NCBI GenBank assembly: GCA_028285945.1
Contig: JAPYNE010000022.1
Coordinates: 62,001 to 126,000, forward strand
Reading direction: 5' to 3'
Origin: Candidatus Foliamicus numerosus
Lineage (GTDB): Bacteria > Pseudomonadota > Gammaproteobacteria > Steroidobacterales > Foliamicaceae
DNA length: 64,000 nucleotides
In this document: piece by piece, positions 43,652-53,536 of the stretch
How positions within the stretch are numbered: position 1 is the stretch's first letter
Layout of the letters: every line of letters begins with the position of its first letter
The notes under the pieces: generated by a model
Database searches by the model: none
What the model was told of the DNA's origin: nothing
Seen by the model: the letters and a program-made list of their open reading frames with translations, nothing else
Position numbers and translations under genes: made by a program

Positions 43652-44208
43652 GAGGCGGATGCGCTGCGCATGGTCGCCTTGGCCCGCAGCATGTACAGAG
43701 CGCCTGTGAGCAAGGTCAGCCCCGCCGACAACAGCAGCAGGACGTAACCGATTTCGTAGAGCGGCAGGAGCCACAGCGGTTGTCCATACAGCATGCACGC
43801 CAAGGCCACCATCTGCCCGATGGACTTGTACTTGGCCAACCGGATAACGTTGACCCGCCCCCGCTGACCGAGCGCCGCCATCCATTCGCGCAGCGCCGAA
43901 ACGGCCACCTCCCGACCGATGATCACGATCGCCACCAGCGCCAGGATCATTCCCGGATTGGCCTGAACCAGAAGCAGCAGCGCCGCGGTCACCAGCAGCT
44001 TGTCCGCAACGGGGTCCAGGAAAGCTCCGAAGCGCGAGCCTTGGTCGAAACGCCTCGCCACCCAGCCATCGGCCCAATCGGTGAGCGCGGCCGCGCCAAA
44101 CACCAAGCCGGCGGCCGGGTGCGCCCAAGGATACGGAAAATAGAACAAAGCCACGACGCTGGGCATGGCGGCGACCCGGAACCACGTCAGGATGATCGCA
44201 AGGTTCAT
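43648..44208 (-). CDS. pgsA: CDP-diacylglycerol--glycerol-3-phosphate 3-phosphatidyltransferase
   Basis: A 186-residue integral membrane enzyme making phosphatidylglycerol phosphate. The CDP-alcohol transferase motif is DWADGWVARRFDQGSRFG followed by AFLDPVADK (D-G-x2-A-R-x8-G-x3-D-x3-D). ATG 44208 (MNLAIILTWFR) is the family start. In relatives it often directly follows uvrC; here a toxin-antitoxin pair lies between. Confidence 0.92.
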   Translation of the reverse strand: MNLAIILTWFRVAAMPSVVALFYFPYPWAHPAAGLVFGAAALTDWADGWVARRFDQGSRFGAFLDPVADKLLVTAALLLLVQANPGMILALVAIVIIGREVAVSALREWMAALGQRGRVNVIRLAKYKSIGQMVALACMLYGQPLWLLPLYEIGYVLLLLSAGLTLLTGALYMLRAKATMRSASAS

Positions 44209-44260
44209 GCCGCCACTATAGCGAATTAAGCGGGGGAGCAAGCCCGCACACACGCGAGAT

Positions 44261-44809
44261 TCAATCGCCTCGCGCCTGCTCCCGCCAAGCGGGCCAGTTC
44301 ACGTCCATCGCTTCCACAAAGGTTAGACGCCCGCCGGCATCCACGGACGCAGGGTTCAGAAACACGACCAGATTACTGCAATCCCATCGTGCGCTGGGCA
44401 CGATCAGACCCTCGAAATCCAACACGAAAGCTGCTTCGCCAATGGATTGCCCGAGGATGCTGCGCGGGCGTGAAGCCATTGAATCCTCCATTCCCAAGGC
44501 CGCCAATTGATCAATGCCCAACTCGAGCACGTGATCCAGCGACACAAGCAGCTTGTTCAGCAACATGTGGGACGACGACATCACCGGAGCGCTGGAGAGG
44601 TGGTGATAAGCCTCCGCTAGCGCGCCATTCCTATCAAGGCTCATATACAGTGCATCGAATCGCCCTGCGGGCGACCAGCGCCCGCCGGCCGAACTGCCTG
44701 CCAGAGGATTGCGCGCCTCCCAAGTCACCCGCCACGCTTCGCCTTCGAATCGGCGACTCTCAAATTGAAGGAGAGCTTCCAGCAGGGCTGGATCAAGAGG
44801 GCTGACCAT
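44261..44809 (-). CDS. RES-domain toxin
   Basis: A 182-residue RES protein, defined by conserved Arg, Glu and Ser: WRVTWEARNPLAGSSAGGRWSPAGRF, YMSLDRNGALAEAYHHLS and the later SARWDCSNLVVF region. Characterised members (MbcT, ParT) consume NAD+ or ADP-ribosylate a target and need an Xre/DUF2384 antitoxin. Its cognate antitoxin gene lies 19 bp upstream at 44829. Confidence 0.85.
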   Translation of the reverse strand: MVSPLDPALLEALLQFESRRFEGEAWRVTWEARNPLAGSSAGGRWSPAGRFDALYMSLDRNGALAEAYHHLSSAPVMSSSHMLLNKLLVSLDHVLELGIDQLAALGMEDSMASRPRSILGQSIGEAAFVLDFEGLIVPSARWDCSNLVVFLNPASVDAGGRLTFVEAMDVNWPAWREQARGD

Positions 44810-44828
44810 TCAAATTGCGTCGCAGCGA

Positions 44829-45173
44829 CTACAAGTACGCAAGCGAATCCAGTTTCTCAATGGCCTCAAGAACCTTGTCGGTCCGGTCCTCATGGATCAA
44901 CTCAATCGCGGACTTTCCGCCGAGAAGTTTATTTCTCGCGTAAAGCCACAAGCGCGTCTCATCCGCGCTGTAGAAATCAGCAAGCCGGTCCACCACATAC
45001 CGAAGGTCCGACAAAACCAGCTGCATTTTGGGACGCGGCGCGGCAGCGCCCCTTGTCCAGCGCGATACGGTCGCTCTGGATACCTGAGCGATATTCGCGA
45101 CATCCGCGCCTGAAAGCCTGCCGCGCTCCTGCAGATCGCCGATTGTTTTTGCAAATGCGCTTTGCACTGTCAT
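44829..45173 (-). CDS. Xre/MbcA/ParS-type antitoxin
   Basis: A 114-residue protein with an N-terminal helix-turn-helix (LSGADVANIAQVSRATVSRW) and a C-terminal DUF2384 domain (YARNKLLGGKSAIELIHEDRTDKVLEAIEKL) that blocks the RES active site. First gene of the pair; expected to bind operators just upstream. Confidence 0.87.
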   Translation of the reverse strand: MTVQSAFAKTIGDLQERGRLSGADVANIAQVSRATVSRWTRGAAAPRPKMQLVLSDLRYVVDRLADFYSADETRLWLYARNKLLGGKSAIELIHEDRTDKVLEAIEKLDSLAYL

Positions 45174-45185
45174 TCTGTCTTTACC

Positions 45186-45232
45186 TCATGCAATTTCTTT
45201 CTGCGAAGGAATTTACGTTCATGTTGCATGAA
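45186..45232. promoter_or_regulatory. Inverted repeats upstream of the toxin-antitoxin pair
   Basis: TCATGCAA (45186-45193) is exactly inverted by TTGCATGA (45224-45231), and the second half also lies in the palindrome TTCATG-TTG-CATGAA (45218-45232). The sites begin 13 bases upstream of the antitoxin start, so they suit autorepression by the Xre antitoxin. Between here and uvrC (45233-45469) I see no further feature. Confidence 0.5.
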
Positions 45233-45469
45233 TGTCAATTATGAAACACTTTCGTTCCGCAGGATAGCCGACAAACCCGATGCTGCCATGGGCCATAGCC
45301 GTGTATAACTCAATGACAGGCGGTAATTATTCCGTTGTAGCGCGCCTATGGATCAAGTCAGTTCTTTTCCAACATACCCGTTACCGAAATCCAAGCGCGG
45401 CGAGCCGGGCTGCTCATCGTCGATTTTGTTCATTGGCGATAGTTTCTCGAGTATTTTCCGAAACGCGGC

Positions 45470-47296
45470 TCAGTGCAGGGCGGCGTGGATGCGCTGGGCG
45501 AGTTCGGGGCCGATGCCGGGGAGTTTTCGCAAATCTTCCAGCGGAGCGGCCTCCACGCCCCGCAGGCCGCCGAAATGCCGCAGGATGGCGCGGCGGCGCT
45601 TGGGGCCCAGGCCGGGCACTTCCTCTAAGACCGACGAGGAGCGTTTCCGGTGCCGCTGGCGGCGGTGGCCCTCCAGCGCAAAGCGGTGGGCTTCGTCGCG
45701 GATGCGCGCGATCAGCTTCAAGGCGGCGGAATCGGAACCCGGCAACAGCGGACGTTCCAGGCTGGCCATGTAGATCCGCTCGCGGCCACTGCGCCGGCCG
45801 AAGCCTTTGGCCACCGCGGCAACCGGCATGTCGCCCAGCGCCAACGCCTCAAGTTCGGTGCACGCAGCGGCGAGCTGCCCGCGGCCGCCGTCCACCAGCA
45901 GCAGCTCGGGCAAAGCGCCGCGCTCTCGAACCTGCCTGCTGTAGCGACGGCGAACCGCCTCGGCAATGGCCGCGCAGTCATCGCCGCTGCCGGCGCTCCT
46001 GATATTGAAACGGCGGTACTCCGAACGGCTCGCGCCTTCCGAGTTAAAGACCACGCAGGAGGCGACTGGCGCTTCTCCCCCGGTATGGCTGATGTCAAAG
46101 CACTCGATTCGTTCCGGCGGGCGCATCAGCCGCAACTCGCGAGCCAGCGCGCGGAGCTGCGCGTCCAGCCCGCGGGCGCCGCGCGCCTGCTGCACTGCTC
46201 CCGCCCCGGCGTTCCTGCGCGCCAGCTCCACCCAGCGCTTTCGCCAGCCCCGAACTTGCCAGCGAACCGCCACCGGATGGCCGCTCTTCAGCGCCAAGGC
46301 GCTCTGAAGCAATTCGCGGCGATCGGCGGCTTGGTCGCTGATGATCTCGCGGGGCGCGCCGCGCTCGAAATAGTGCTGGGCGATAAACGCGCTCAATACT
46401 TCGCCGGCATCCACTCCCGGCACAACCCTGGGAAAGAAAAGCCGGCTGCCCATGAGCGCCCCGCGCCTGATCCACAGCACGGCCACGCAGTACACCCCGC
46501 CGCTTTCGGCCATAGCCACCACATCGAGATCGCGCGCCGCGCCGCCGGCAACGGACTGGCTGGCCTGGATGCGCTGCAGGGCGGCTATCCGGTCGCGAAG
46601 CTGGGCCGCTCTTTCGTACTCCAGATCCGCCGCCGCACGCTCCATCCTCGCCAACAGATCCTCAAGCACCGCGTCGTTCTTCCCTTCCAGAAACAGCAGG
46701 GCCTGGCGGGCATCGGCGGCATATTCCTCTTCGCTCACCAGCCCCACGCACGGCGCCGTGCAGCGGTTCATCTGGTACTGCAGGCAGGGCCTGTCGCGAT
46801 GGCGGAAATACGAGTTCTCGCACAGGCGGATCCGGAACAGCTTTTGCGCCTGGCCTAGCGCGCCGCGAACCGCCGCGGCATTGGAGTAAGGCCCTAGGTA
46901 TCGGCCCTTGCCGCGCCGCGCGCCGCGATGGAAGGCGAACCGCGGAAATGGCTCGCGGGAGGACACGTACACGTAGGGGTAGCTTTTGTCGTCGCGCAGA
47001 TACACGTTGAAGCGCGGCTTATGGCGCTTGATGAGGTTGCATTCCAAAAGCAGCGCTTCCTGTTCCGTTGCGGTCACGGTCACTTCCACGCGCTGCGTGC
47101 GGCCCATCAGCTTCTGGATGCGAGGCTGATGGCCGCGCGAACCGAAGTAGGATGCCACCCTGCGCCTTAAGTTCTTGGCCTTGCCCACGTACAGGACATC
47201 GCCTTTTTGGTCCAGCATCCGGTAAACGCCGCAGCCCTGCGTGAGGCTTTGGAGAAACGGCTTGGGGTCGAAGCGGGTCTCGTCGGCGGCGCTCAT
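45470..47296 (-). CDS. uvrC: Excinuclease ABC subunit C
   Basis: A 608-residue nucleotide excision repair nuclease. Domains: GIY-YIG (GCGVYRMLDQKGDVLYVGKAKN), UVR motif (LARMERAAADLEYERAAQLRDRI), RNase H-like endonuclease (ECFDISHTGGEAPVASCVVF) and two HhH motifs at the end (VPGLGPKRRRAILRHFGG; LPGIGPELAQRI). The ATG overlaps the DAHP synthase stop (ATGA). Confidence 0.95.
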   Translation of the reverse strand: MSAADETRFDPKPFLQSLTQGCGVYRMLDQKGDVLYVGKAKNLRRRVASYFGSRGHQPRIQKLMGRTQRVEVTVTATEQEALLLECNLIKRHKPRFNVYLRDDKSYPYVYVSSREPFPRFAFHRGARRGKGRYLGPYSNAAAVRGALGQAQKLFRIRLCENSYFRHRDRPCLQYQMNRCTAPCVGLVSEEEYAADARQALLFLEGKNDAVLEDLLARMERAAADLEYERAAQLRDRIAALQRIQASQSVAGGAARDLDVVAMAESGGVYCVAVLWIRRGALMGSRLFFPRVVPGVDAGEVLSAFIAQHYFERGAPREIISDQAADRRELLQSALALKSGHPVAVRWQVRGWRKRWVELARRNAGAGAVQQARGARGLDAQLRALARELRLMRPPERIECFDISHTGGEAPVASCVVFNSEGASRSEYRRFNIRSAGSGDDCAAIAEAVRRRYSRQVRERGALPELLLVDGGRGQLAAACTELEALALGDMPVAAVAKGFGRRSGRERIYMASLERPLLPGSDSAALKLIARIRDEAHRFALEGHRRQRHRKRSSSVLEEVPGLGPKRRRAILRHFGGLRGVEAAPLEDLRKLPGIGPELAQRIHAALH

Positions 47297-48657
47297 CGGC
47301 GCTTCTGGGCGGCCGCCTTTTGCGAAATCAGCATGGCCAGTTCAATCGCCTGCTCATAGTTCAGGCGCGGATCCACCTGGGTCCGGTAGCTCTTGTCCAA
47401 GTCGGCTTCGTTCAGCCCTCTGGCCCCGCCCACGCACTCGGTCACGTTCTCGCCCGTCAACTCCAGGTGAACGCCGCCCAGCCAAGTGCCGGCTTCGGCA
47501 TGCACGGCGAACGCCTGGTCGAGTTCCTCCTCGATCCGCTCAAGCCGCCTGGTTTTGCGCCCGTTGGCGGCCGTTTCGGTATTTCCGTGCATGGGGTCGC
47601 ACATCCACAACACCCGCGCGCCCTGGCGCTGAACGGCCTCGATGAGGGGCGGCAGCACTTCGCCCACCCGCCCGGCGCCCATCCGGTGAATGAGCGTGAT
47701 CCGGCCTTCCTGATTATCCGGGTTCAGCACGCCGAGCAGTTCAACCAGCCATTCGGAGGTCATGGCGGGGCCGATCTTGATGCCCATGGGATTGGCCACG
47801 CCGCGGAAGAACTCCACATGCCCGCCCTCAAGCTGCGCGGTGCGCATGCCGATCCAAGGGAAGTGCGTGGTGAGGTTGTACCAGACTCCGCGGTGCGGGA
47901 GCAGCCGCGTCTGGGCCTGCTCGTAGTTGAGCAGCAGGCCTTCGTGCGAGGTATAGAAATTCGTGCGGCGCAGGCGGCTCAGGTCGCGGCCGGTGGAATG
48001 CTCGATGAAGTCCAGCGAGCGCGTGATCCGGTCAACAATCGCTTCGTAAGCGTCGGCCTGCGGCGAATGGCCGACCCAGTCCAGATTCCAGTTCTCCGGA
48101 TGGTGCAGGTCCGCAAAACCGCCATCGACCAGCGAGCGCACGAAATTAAGCGTCAACGCGGCCCTTTCGTAGCCGCGCAGCAGCAGTTTGGGATCAGGCT
48201 CGCGGGCGCCGGAGGTGAACGATTCGCGGTTGACGAGATCGCCGCGGAAACTCGGCAGCGAAACCTCCTCGCGGGACTCCAAGGGCTGGGAACGCGGCTT
48301 CGCATACTGCCCGGCCATGCGCCCGATGCGCACGACCGGCTTGCGCAGTCCGTAACTTAGGACCAGGCTCATCTGCAGCAGAACCTTGAGCCGCGCCACG
48401 ATGATGTCGGAAGTGCATTCCGGGAATGTTTCGGCGCAATCGCCTCCCTGCAGCACAAAGGCCTCGCCGCGTTGCGCGGCGGCGATGGACCGGCGCAGCG
48501 ACTCCACTTCCCAGCTCGTCACGATGGGCGGCAAGGCGGCCAGTTCGCGCAGCACCTCGTCCAGCGAATCGGAATCGCCGTAATCCGGCTGCTGCGCGGT
48601 TTCACGAGTCCGCCAACCGTCCGGGCGCCAGCCGGTCTGTGCCTCGCCTTTGCTCAT
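47293..48657 (-). CDS. Class II DAHP synthase
   Basis: A 454-residue enzyme of the plant/mycobacterial class II type: AFVLQGGDCAETFPE, VRIGRMAGQYAKPRS, NWNLDWVGHS, HEGLLLNYEQA and CDPMHGNT are all present, giving phosphoenolpyruvate and metal ligands. It condenses phosphoenolpyruvate and erythrose-4-phosphate, the first step of the shikimate pathway. First gene of a two-gene unit with uvrC. Confidence 0.94.
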   Translation of the reverse strand: MSKGEAQTGWRPDGWRTRETAQQPDYGDSDSLDEVLRELAALPPIVTSWEVESLRRSIAAAQRGEAFVLQGGDCAETFPECTSDIIVARLKVLLQMSLVLSYGLRKPVVRIGRMAGQYAKPRSQPLESREEVSLPSFRGDLVNRESFTSGAREPDPKLLLRGYERAALTLNFVRSLVDGGFADLHHPENWNLDWVGHSPQADAYEAIVDRITRSLDFIEHSTGRDLSRLRRTNFYTSHEGLLLNYEQAQTRLLPHRGVWYNLTTHFPWIGMRTAQLEGGHVEFFRGVANPMGIKIGPAMTSEWLVELLGVLNPDNQEGRITLIHRMGAGRVGEVLPPLIEAVQRQGARVLWMCDPMHGNTETAANGRKTRRLERIEEELDQAFAVHAEAGTWLGGVHLELTGENVTECVGGARGLNEADLDKSYRTQVDPRLNYEQAIELAMLISQKAAAQKRR

Positions 48658-48708
48658 GGCCGGATTTTAACGGCGAACAAGCGTGCGTGCTATGATTCCC
48701 GCCCCTCT

Positions 48709-50358
48709 ATGCGCACACTGCCAAACCTGCCGAAGCTCGTTTTCTGGTCCGCCCTGCTGACCCTTGCGGGCGCGTTCCTGTGGCGCGCGGCAGGAGCGGA
48801 GGATGTCTTGGAGGAGGCAGGCAACGACAACGCTCCCGGCGTGGCGCTGGTGATTTCAATCGACGATGCGATCGGCGTGGCCACCGCCGAATTTTTCATC
48901 AGCAGCCTGAAAACCGCGCAGGAGCGCGAGGCGAGCATCCTGGTGCTGGAGCTAGACACCCCGGGCGGACTGCTGGAGCCGATGCGCGACATGATCAAGG
49001 AAATCCTGGCGTCCGATGTGCCGGTCGCGGTGTATGTGACGCCCAACGGAGCGCGGGCCGCCAGCGCGGGAACCTACATTCTCTACGCCAGCCACGTGGC
49101 GGCGATGTCGAAAGCCACAACGCTGGGCGCCGCCACCCCGGTGAGCATGGGCAATGCCGGCCTAGCGGGCCATGCGCTTGGCGCTCCGGTCCTGTTGCGC
49201 GCGGCGGAACCTGGCGGCGAGAGCGAACCCAGCGGCGAGAGCGAATCCGGAGGCGAGAGCGAATCCGGGGCTGCTGATAGAGAGTCCTCGCCCGGTGCCG
49301 AGCAGGAATCCGCTGCTGAGGACGACGGCGAAGACGAAGGCAAGGAGGATGCCGAAAGCAAGGGCGACGGCGAAGGCGAAGGCAAGGAGGATGCCGAAAG
49401 CGCCAAGGATCCGAATGCCGAGGCCATGCAGCGCAAAATGATCAATGACTCGGTTTCCTATATCCGCTCGCTGGCCCGGCAGCGCGGACGCAATGCCGAC
49501 TGGGCCGAAGAGGCGGTGCGCGAAGGCGTCACGCTGGAAGCCGTCGAGGCCGTGGAAATGAATGTGGCGGACTTCATCGCCGATAGCGTCGAGGATCTGC
49601 TGGGAAAAGCCCACGGGCGCGAAGTGGATCTCGACGGCACGACCATCAAGCTGAACACCGCCGAAGCGGAGATCGAGCAGCTGGAACCCGGATGGCGCAT
49701 CCGCCTGCTTTCGATCCTGACCAATCCGAGCGTCGCTTACTTGCTGGTCATCATCGGCCTCTACGGGCTGCTGCTGGAAGGCTACAATCCCGGCTCGCTG
49801 GTGCCGGGCATCGTGGGCGTGATCTGCCTGCTGCTGGCCGCCTACGCATTGAGCGTGCTGCCCGTGAACTACGCGGGGCTGGCGCTCATGCTTCTAGGGG
49901 TGGGCCTTATCATCGCGGAATCGCTAACGCCCAGTTTCGGGGTGCTGGGCCTGGGAGGAGTAGCGGCCTTTGTTGTGGGTTCAATTATTCTTTTTGACAC
50001 CGGGGTTCCCGGTTTCGAGGCGCCTGTGGCGCTAATCGCGGGCGTGGGCTTGGCGGCCGGATTGCTGATGCTGGGCCTTGTGGCGGTGCTGGCCCGCAGC
50101 CAGCAGCGGCCGGTGGTGAGCGGCCGCGAGAGCCTGGTGGGCCGAAGAGCGGTGGCGCTTGAGGATTTCGAGGGCACCGGTCCGGTGCTGGTGCAGGGCG
50201 AGCGCTGGCAGGCCAGCGCGCCGTCGGCGGTCGCCAGCGGCCAGGAACTCTACGTCCATTCCGCGGACATGGACCGCCTGAAGCTGGTTGTCGGCAACTC
50301 GCCACCCGTTGGGCATGCCCGGAAAAATTTGTTCACTTTGTTGAGAAAAACAGGATAA
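48709..50358 (+). CDS. NfeD-type membrane serine protease (ClpP class), with acidic insertion
   Basis: A 549-residue protein from ATG 48709 (the frame is open further back only by chance). A signal helix leads into a ClpP-fold periplasmic domain with catalytic Ser119 in [12 protein letters not shown]. Residues about 165-240 are a low-complexity acidic insertion of Gly, Glu, Ser and Asp with short repeats (GGESE units; two copies of EGKEDAES). Four or five membrane helices and a C-terminal NfeD/OB domain ([25 protein letters not shown]) follow. NfeD and slipin (next gene) form a proteolytic and membrane-microdomain pair. Confidence 0.88.
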   Translation: MRTLPNLPKLVFWSALLTLAGAFLWRAAGAEDVLEEAGNDNAPGVALVISIDDAIGVATAEFFISSLKTAQEREASILVLELDTPGGLLEPMRDMIKEILASDVPVAVYVTPNGARAASAGTYILYASHVAAMSKATTLGAATPVSMGNAGLAGHALGAPVLLRAAEPGGESEPSGESESGGESESGAADRESSPGAEQESAAEDDGEDEGKEDAESKGDGEGEGKEDAESAKDPNAEAMQRKMINDSVSYIRSLARQRGRNADWAEEAVREGVTLEAVEAVEMNVADFIADSVEDLLGKAHGREVDLDGTTIKLNTAEAEIEQLEPGWRIRLLSILTNPSVAYLLVIIGLYGLLLEGYNPGSLVPGIVGVICLLLAAYALSVLPVNYAGLALMLLGVGLIIAESLTPSFGVLGLGGVAAFVVGSIILFDTGVPGFEAPVALIAGVGLAAGLLMLGLVAVLARSQQRPVVSGRESLVGRRAVALEDFEGTGPVLVQGERWQASAPSAVASGQELYVHSADMDRLKLVVGNSPPVGHARKNLFTLLRKTG

Positions 50359-50368
50359 GGAGTTCATA

Positions 50369-51121
50369 ATGCTTGCAATTATTATTGCTGCCGCCATCCT
50401 CGTGGCGCTTATTGTCGCATCCGTGCGAATACTCGCCGAGTACGAGCGCGGCGTGATTTTCCTGCTGGGCCGGTTCTGGAAAGTGAAAGGCCCCGGCCTC
50501 ATCATCGTGATTCCCTTTATCCAGAAAATGGTGCGGGTGGATCTGCGCGTGATCGTAATGGACGTTCCCACGCAGGACGTGATCTCCCGCGACAATGTTT
50601 CGGTAAAGGTCAACGCCGTGGTCTATTTCCGCATCATTGATCCGGAGCGCGCCATCATCCAGGTCGCCAACGTGTTCGAGGCCACAAGCCAACTGGCGCA
50701 AACCACGCTGCGCTCGGTGCTAGGCCAGCATGAGCTCGACGAGATGCTATCGGAGCGCGACAAGCTCAACGGCGACATCCAGGCGATTCTCGACCAGCAC
50801 ACCGACGCTTGGGGCATCAAGGTGTCCAACGTGGAAATCAAGCATGTCGATCTGGACGAGAGCATGATTCGCGCCATTGCCGCGCAGGCCGAGGCCGAGC
50901 GGGCGCGGCGGGCCAAGGTCATTCACGCTGAAGGCGAGGCCCAGGCGGCATCGCAACTGGCCGAAGCGGCGGCCACGCTCTCCGAGCAGGGACAGGCCTT
51001 GCAGCTTCGCTACCTGCAAACGCTCACCGAGGTATCCAACGAAGGCAGCAACACGATCGTGTTCCCGCTGCCCATCGATCTGCTCAAACCTCTGATGGGC
51101 ATGGCCGGGAAGCAATCCTGA
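50369..51121 (+). CDS. Slipin (stomatin-like SPFH protein)
   Basis: A 250-residue SPFH protein with AAGGAG before ATG 50369. An N-terminal membrane helix is followed by [20 protein letters not shown] sequence ([16 protein letters not shown]), [26 protein letters not shown] and [23 protein letters not shown]. Slipin forms oligomeric membrane rings and is cleaved or handled by NfeD, the gene 10 bp upstream. Confidence 0.92.
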   Translation: MLAIIIAAAILVALIVASVRILAEYERGVIFLLGRFWKVKGPGLIIVIPFIQKMVRVDLRVIVMDVPTQDVISRDNVSVKVNAVVYFRIIDPERAIIQVANVFEATSQLAQTTLRSVLGQHELDEMLSERDKLNGDIQAILDQHTDAWGIKVSNVEIKHVDLDESMIRAIAAQAEAERARRAKVIHAEGEAQAASQLAEAAATLSEQGQALQLRYLQTLTEVSNEGSNTIVFPLPIDLLKPLMGMAGKQS

Positions 51122-51315
51122 GCAACGATTATGACCTGATCGTTGCGGGCGCCGGCTCGGCGGGCCGGCCGGCGGCGATATTCGCGGCCCAAGGCGGCGC
51201 CCGCGTCCTGCAGATCGAAGTCGACAGCCGCGTGGGCGGCACCCTGCACTGGACACGCTCACGGAAACGTTTTCTCCCTGCGCCGCAGCTTCAACGGCGG
51301 CCGCTGGCAAGTTGA
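51118..51315 (+). pseudogene. FAD-binding flavoprotein, N-terminal fragment
   Basis: The frame overlapping the slipin stop reads NDYDLIVAGAGSAGRPAAIF, then RVGGTLHWT, the FAD-binding head of fumarate-reductase-like flavoproteins. After about 45 residues similarity ends and the frame closes at 51313-51315. No usual start codon begins it (CTG at 51118). About 420 residues of the expected protein are missing, so it is a truncated relic. Confidence 0.65.
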
Positions 51316-51379
51316 TGCTTGGAGGAACAGGCGGCGCATCGGAACCGGAACCGCCGCAAGCGGATACCAGAACGGCCAA
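51245..51379 (-). pseudogene. Lipoprotein N-terminal fragment, relic of an S41-peptidase paralogue
   Basis: Minus-strand frame reads VLVSACGGSGSDAPPVPPSI, a lipobox and linker very like the start of the S41 lipoprotein at 53502 (AACGGSGGGPEEAPPSISL), then about 25 residues of similar Ig-like sequence. It stops where the flavoprotein fragment begins, head to head, so both are stubs at one breakpoint. Confidence 0.5.
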
Positions 51380-51471
51380 GGCAACAAGAGTGGCGCGGCC
51401 TGCACAAACCCATTGCCAGCCGCCGACCGACTCTGCCCATGGGTTCCGTCATTGATCCTGCGGATGCCGGA

Positions 51472-53502
51472 TCAATGGCCGAAGAACTGCGTGACTGGAT
51501 CCTGGCCGGGAACAAATTGAATTTCGGCGGCTTTCTCGGCTGCGCGGGAGGGCGAGGAGGCGGCGCAACTGCCCGTCTCGATCAAACGCAAAGCCGCCGC
51601 GATTCGACTCTCCTTGGCGTCGCCAAGCTGGCGGCTGCGGTCGTCCGGCACCTCGCAGCCCCGGGTCACCGGGATGCCGTCGTAGTACCCCTCGAAACCT
51701 TTGGAATTGACGGTGGCGAAGGAGGCCGGCCACAGGACTCCCAGCCCCGAGGACCGATCGCCCGGATCGGTCCGGCAGAAGCTGAAACCGTACTGGCCCA
51801 CCGGCTTGCCGTAGGTTCGCTCCCCCACAAGGGACACGATCTTAAACGGCTGAAGCGCCGTAATGACCAGCTCGCTGGCGGACGCCGAACTCCGGCTGGT
51901 GATGAACACCACGTTCTCCAAGCCCCGCAGCGACGACTCGGCCTCGCATTTCGCAACCAGGGCGGGCGCCCCGTAAGCGCTGCATCCAAAGTATGTTGTC
52001 TCGTTCCATCCGTTGCGCTCCAGCCTGCGATTGTGAATCGTTGTTGCCAACACGTTTTGCCGCGGGCTAGCGAACAGTTCCGGACCGCCGATGAGCGTGG
52101 CCAGGCCATGCGCAATAGGCACGCTGCCGCCGCCGTTGTAGCGCAGATCAACGATCAGATGGCGCACGCCTTCGGACTTGAATCCGGCGAACTCCTCAAG
52201 CAGGCGCCCGTTTGCGTCGCCGAAAAAAGTCCTGAAGTGAAGATAACCCGCCTTGCCCGCGTCCGTTTCAAACACGGCGACACGGTCTTCCGGAACCGTG
52301 GGGATATCCATCCGGCGCTTGACCATGGTGTACGTCCGATCAGCGCCCGAAAGCGTTTCCACCTCAACCTCGAGTTCGAAGCCTGCCTCGCGGGGTCCCA
52401 GCTCAAGCTGGATCTGCTCGGAATCGAGGCCGTCCACGGCCTTGCCGTTCAGAGCCAGAATCTTGTCGCCGCGCGCGAGGCCCGCTTCGCCGGCCGGAGA
52501 TCCCTCGTACACGTCCAGTATCTCCAAGTGAAGCGGCTCCTGCGACTCGTCCTCAATCACGTCCATGACGAATCCGAAGATATACATTGATGCCTCGAAC
52601 AGCATGTCCGATTCCTCCCGCGTCAGCCAGTAGGTGAAGCCGCGGTCATGCGTGTCGGGTTTCCAGCGAATCTCGTCTAAAAGCGCGTCGAGGGTGCTGA
52701 AATCATCCAGAAAAATGCCGGCGTAGGTGGCCTGCTGCTCCGGCTCGTCGTTGAAGTAATAGAAATTCCGAAGAAGATCGAACACTTCCTTGCGGGCCTC
52801 GGGATAGGTGCAGGCGCTGGCAGCGAACCACTTCTGGGCGAGGTCCAGCGATTGCGGCGAGTTCGATGCCCCCGCTGCGTTCACGACCACCTGAAGTTCC
52901 CGATCCTCGCCGCCGTTCAGGTCGTAGCGGACCACGATTTCGCCGGAGTCCGCGCCCGAGTCGCCGCTCTCGATATGGGCCCAATCCTGATCGTCGGGCA
53001 GGCTGGCGATCCATTGCAAGGCGCCGCCGCCGGAGTTGCGCACCTGCAGGCTGATGCTGCCGCCGTCGCCTTCGAGCTCCGTTCGCGGCGCGGTCAGAGC
53101 AATGGCCGGCGGAGCCTCCGGCTGGCTCACCTGGACGGTGACGGGGGTGGCGACGTTGCCCGTCACCGTGAGATTAAATTCGCGCGCCGGCCCCGAGTTG
53201 GCATCAATTTCGATCTGCACGGTTCCCGAGTCGGTGCCGTTGGATCCGCTTGAAATACGCGCCCAATCGACCGTTGCGGGAATGGCGGCCGCCCAGCGCA
53301 GCGTGCCGCCGCCGCCATTGGAAACGCCCAGCGAAGCACTCCCGCCGCCCACTTCCGCACTGATGCGGGTCGCGGACAGACTAATGCTGGGCGGTGCCTC
53401 TTCAGGCCCTCCGCCGGATCCGCCGCAGGCGGCGATCAGAACAGCCAGAGCGGCGGGGGAAAATCGGAACCTGAGAAAACGAACAGGCCTCACCTGATAC
53501 AA
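51472..53502 (-). CDS. S41 family peptidase lipoprotein with Ig-like/BACON domains and PDZ
   Basis: A 676-residue lipoprotein (lipobox LIAAC near residue 25). Two beta-sandwich repeats of BACON type follow (ISLSATRISAEVGGGSAS; IALTAPRTELEGDGGSIS), then a helical domain, a PDZ domain (LHLEILDVYEGSPAGEAGLARGDKILALNGKAV) and an S41 catalytic domain with Ser in SRSSASASE and Lys in RTYGKPVGQ. It is a C-terminal-processing-type serine protease at the cell envelope. Substrate unknown. Confidence 0.85.
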   Translation of the reverse strand: MYQVRPVRFLRFRFSPAALAVLIAACGGSGGGPEEAPPSISLSATRISAEVGGGSASLGVSNGGGGTLRWAAAIPATVDWARISSGSNGTDSGTVQIEIDANSGPAREFNLTVTGNVATPVTVQVSQPEAPPAIALTAPRTELEGDGGSISLQVRNSGGGALQWIASLPDDQDWAHIESGDSGADSGEIVVRYDLNGGEDRELQVVVNAAGASNSPQSLDLAQKWFAASACTYPEARKEVFDLLRNFYYFNDEPEQQATYAGIFLDDFSTLDALLDEIRWKPDTHDRGFTYWLTREESDMLFEASMYIFGFVMDVIEDESQEPLHLEILDVYEGSPAGEAGLARGDKILALNGKAVDGLDSEQIQLELGPREAGFELEVEVETLSGADRTYTMVKRRMDIPTVPEDRVAVFETDAGKAGYLHFRTFFGDANGRLLEEFAGFKSEGVRHLIVDLRYNGGGSVPIAHGLATLIGGPELFASPRQNVLATTIHNRRLERNGWNETTYFGCSAYGAPALVAKCEAESSLRGLENVVFITSRSSASASELVITALQPFKIVSLVGERTYGKPVGQYGFSFCRTDPGDRSSGLGVLWPASFATVNSKGFEGYYDGIPVTRGCEVPDDRSRQLGDAKESRIAAALRLIETGSCAASSPSRAAEKAAEIQFVPGQDPVTQFFGH

Positions 53503-53536
53503 CCCTTCTCAATGGACAGGACTTTCCTTCCTGCCG

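Noticed and set aside
42242..44185. Long minus-strand frame extending the amidohydrolase through pgsA
   Set aside because: The upstream part is a shifted reading of pgsA; the lipoprotein signal begins at 43651.
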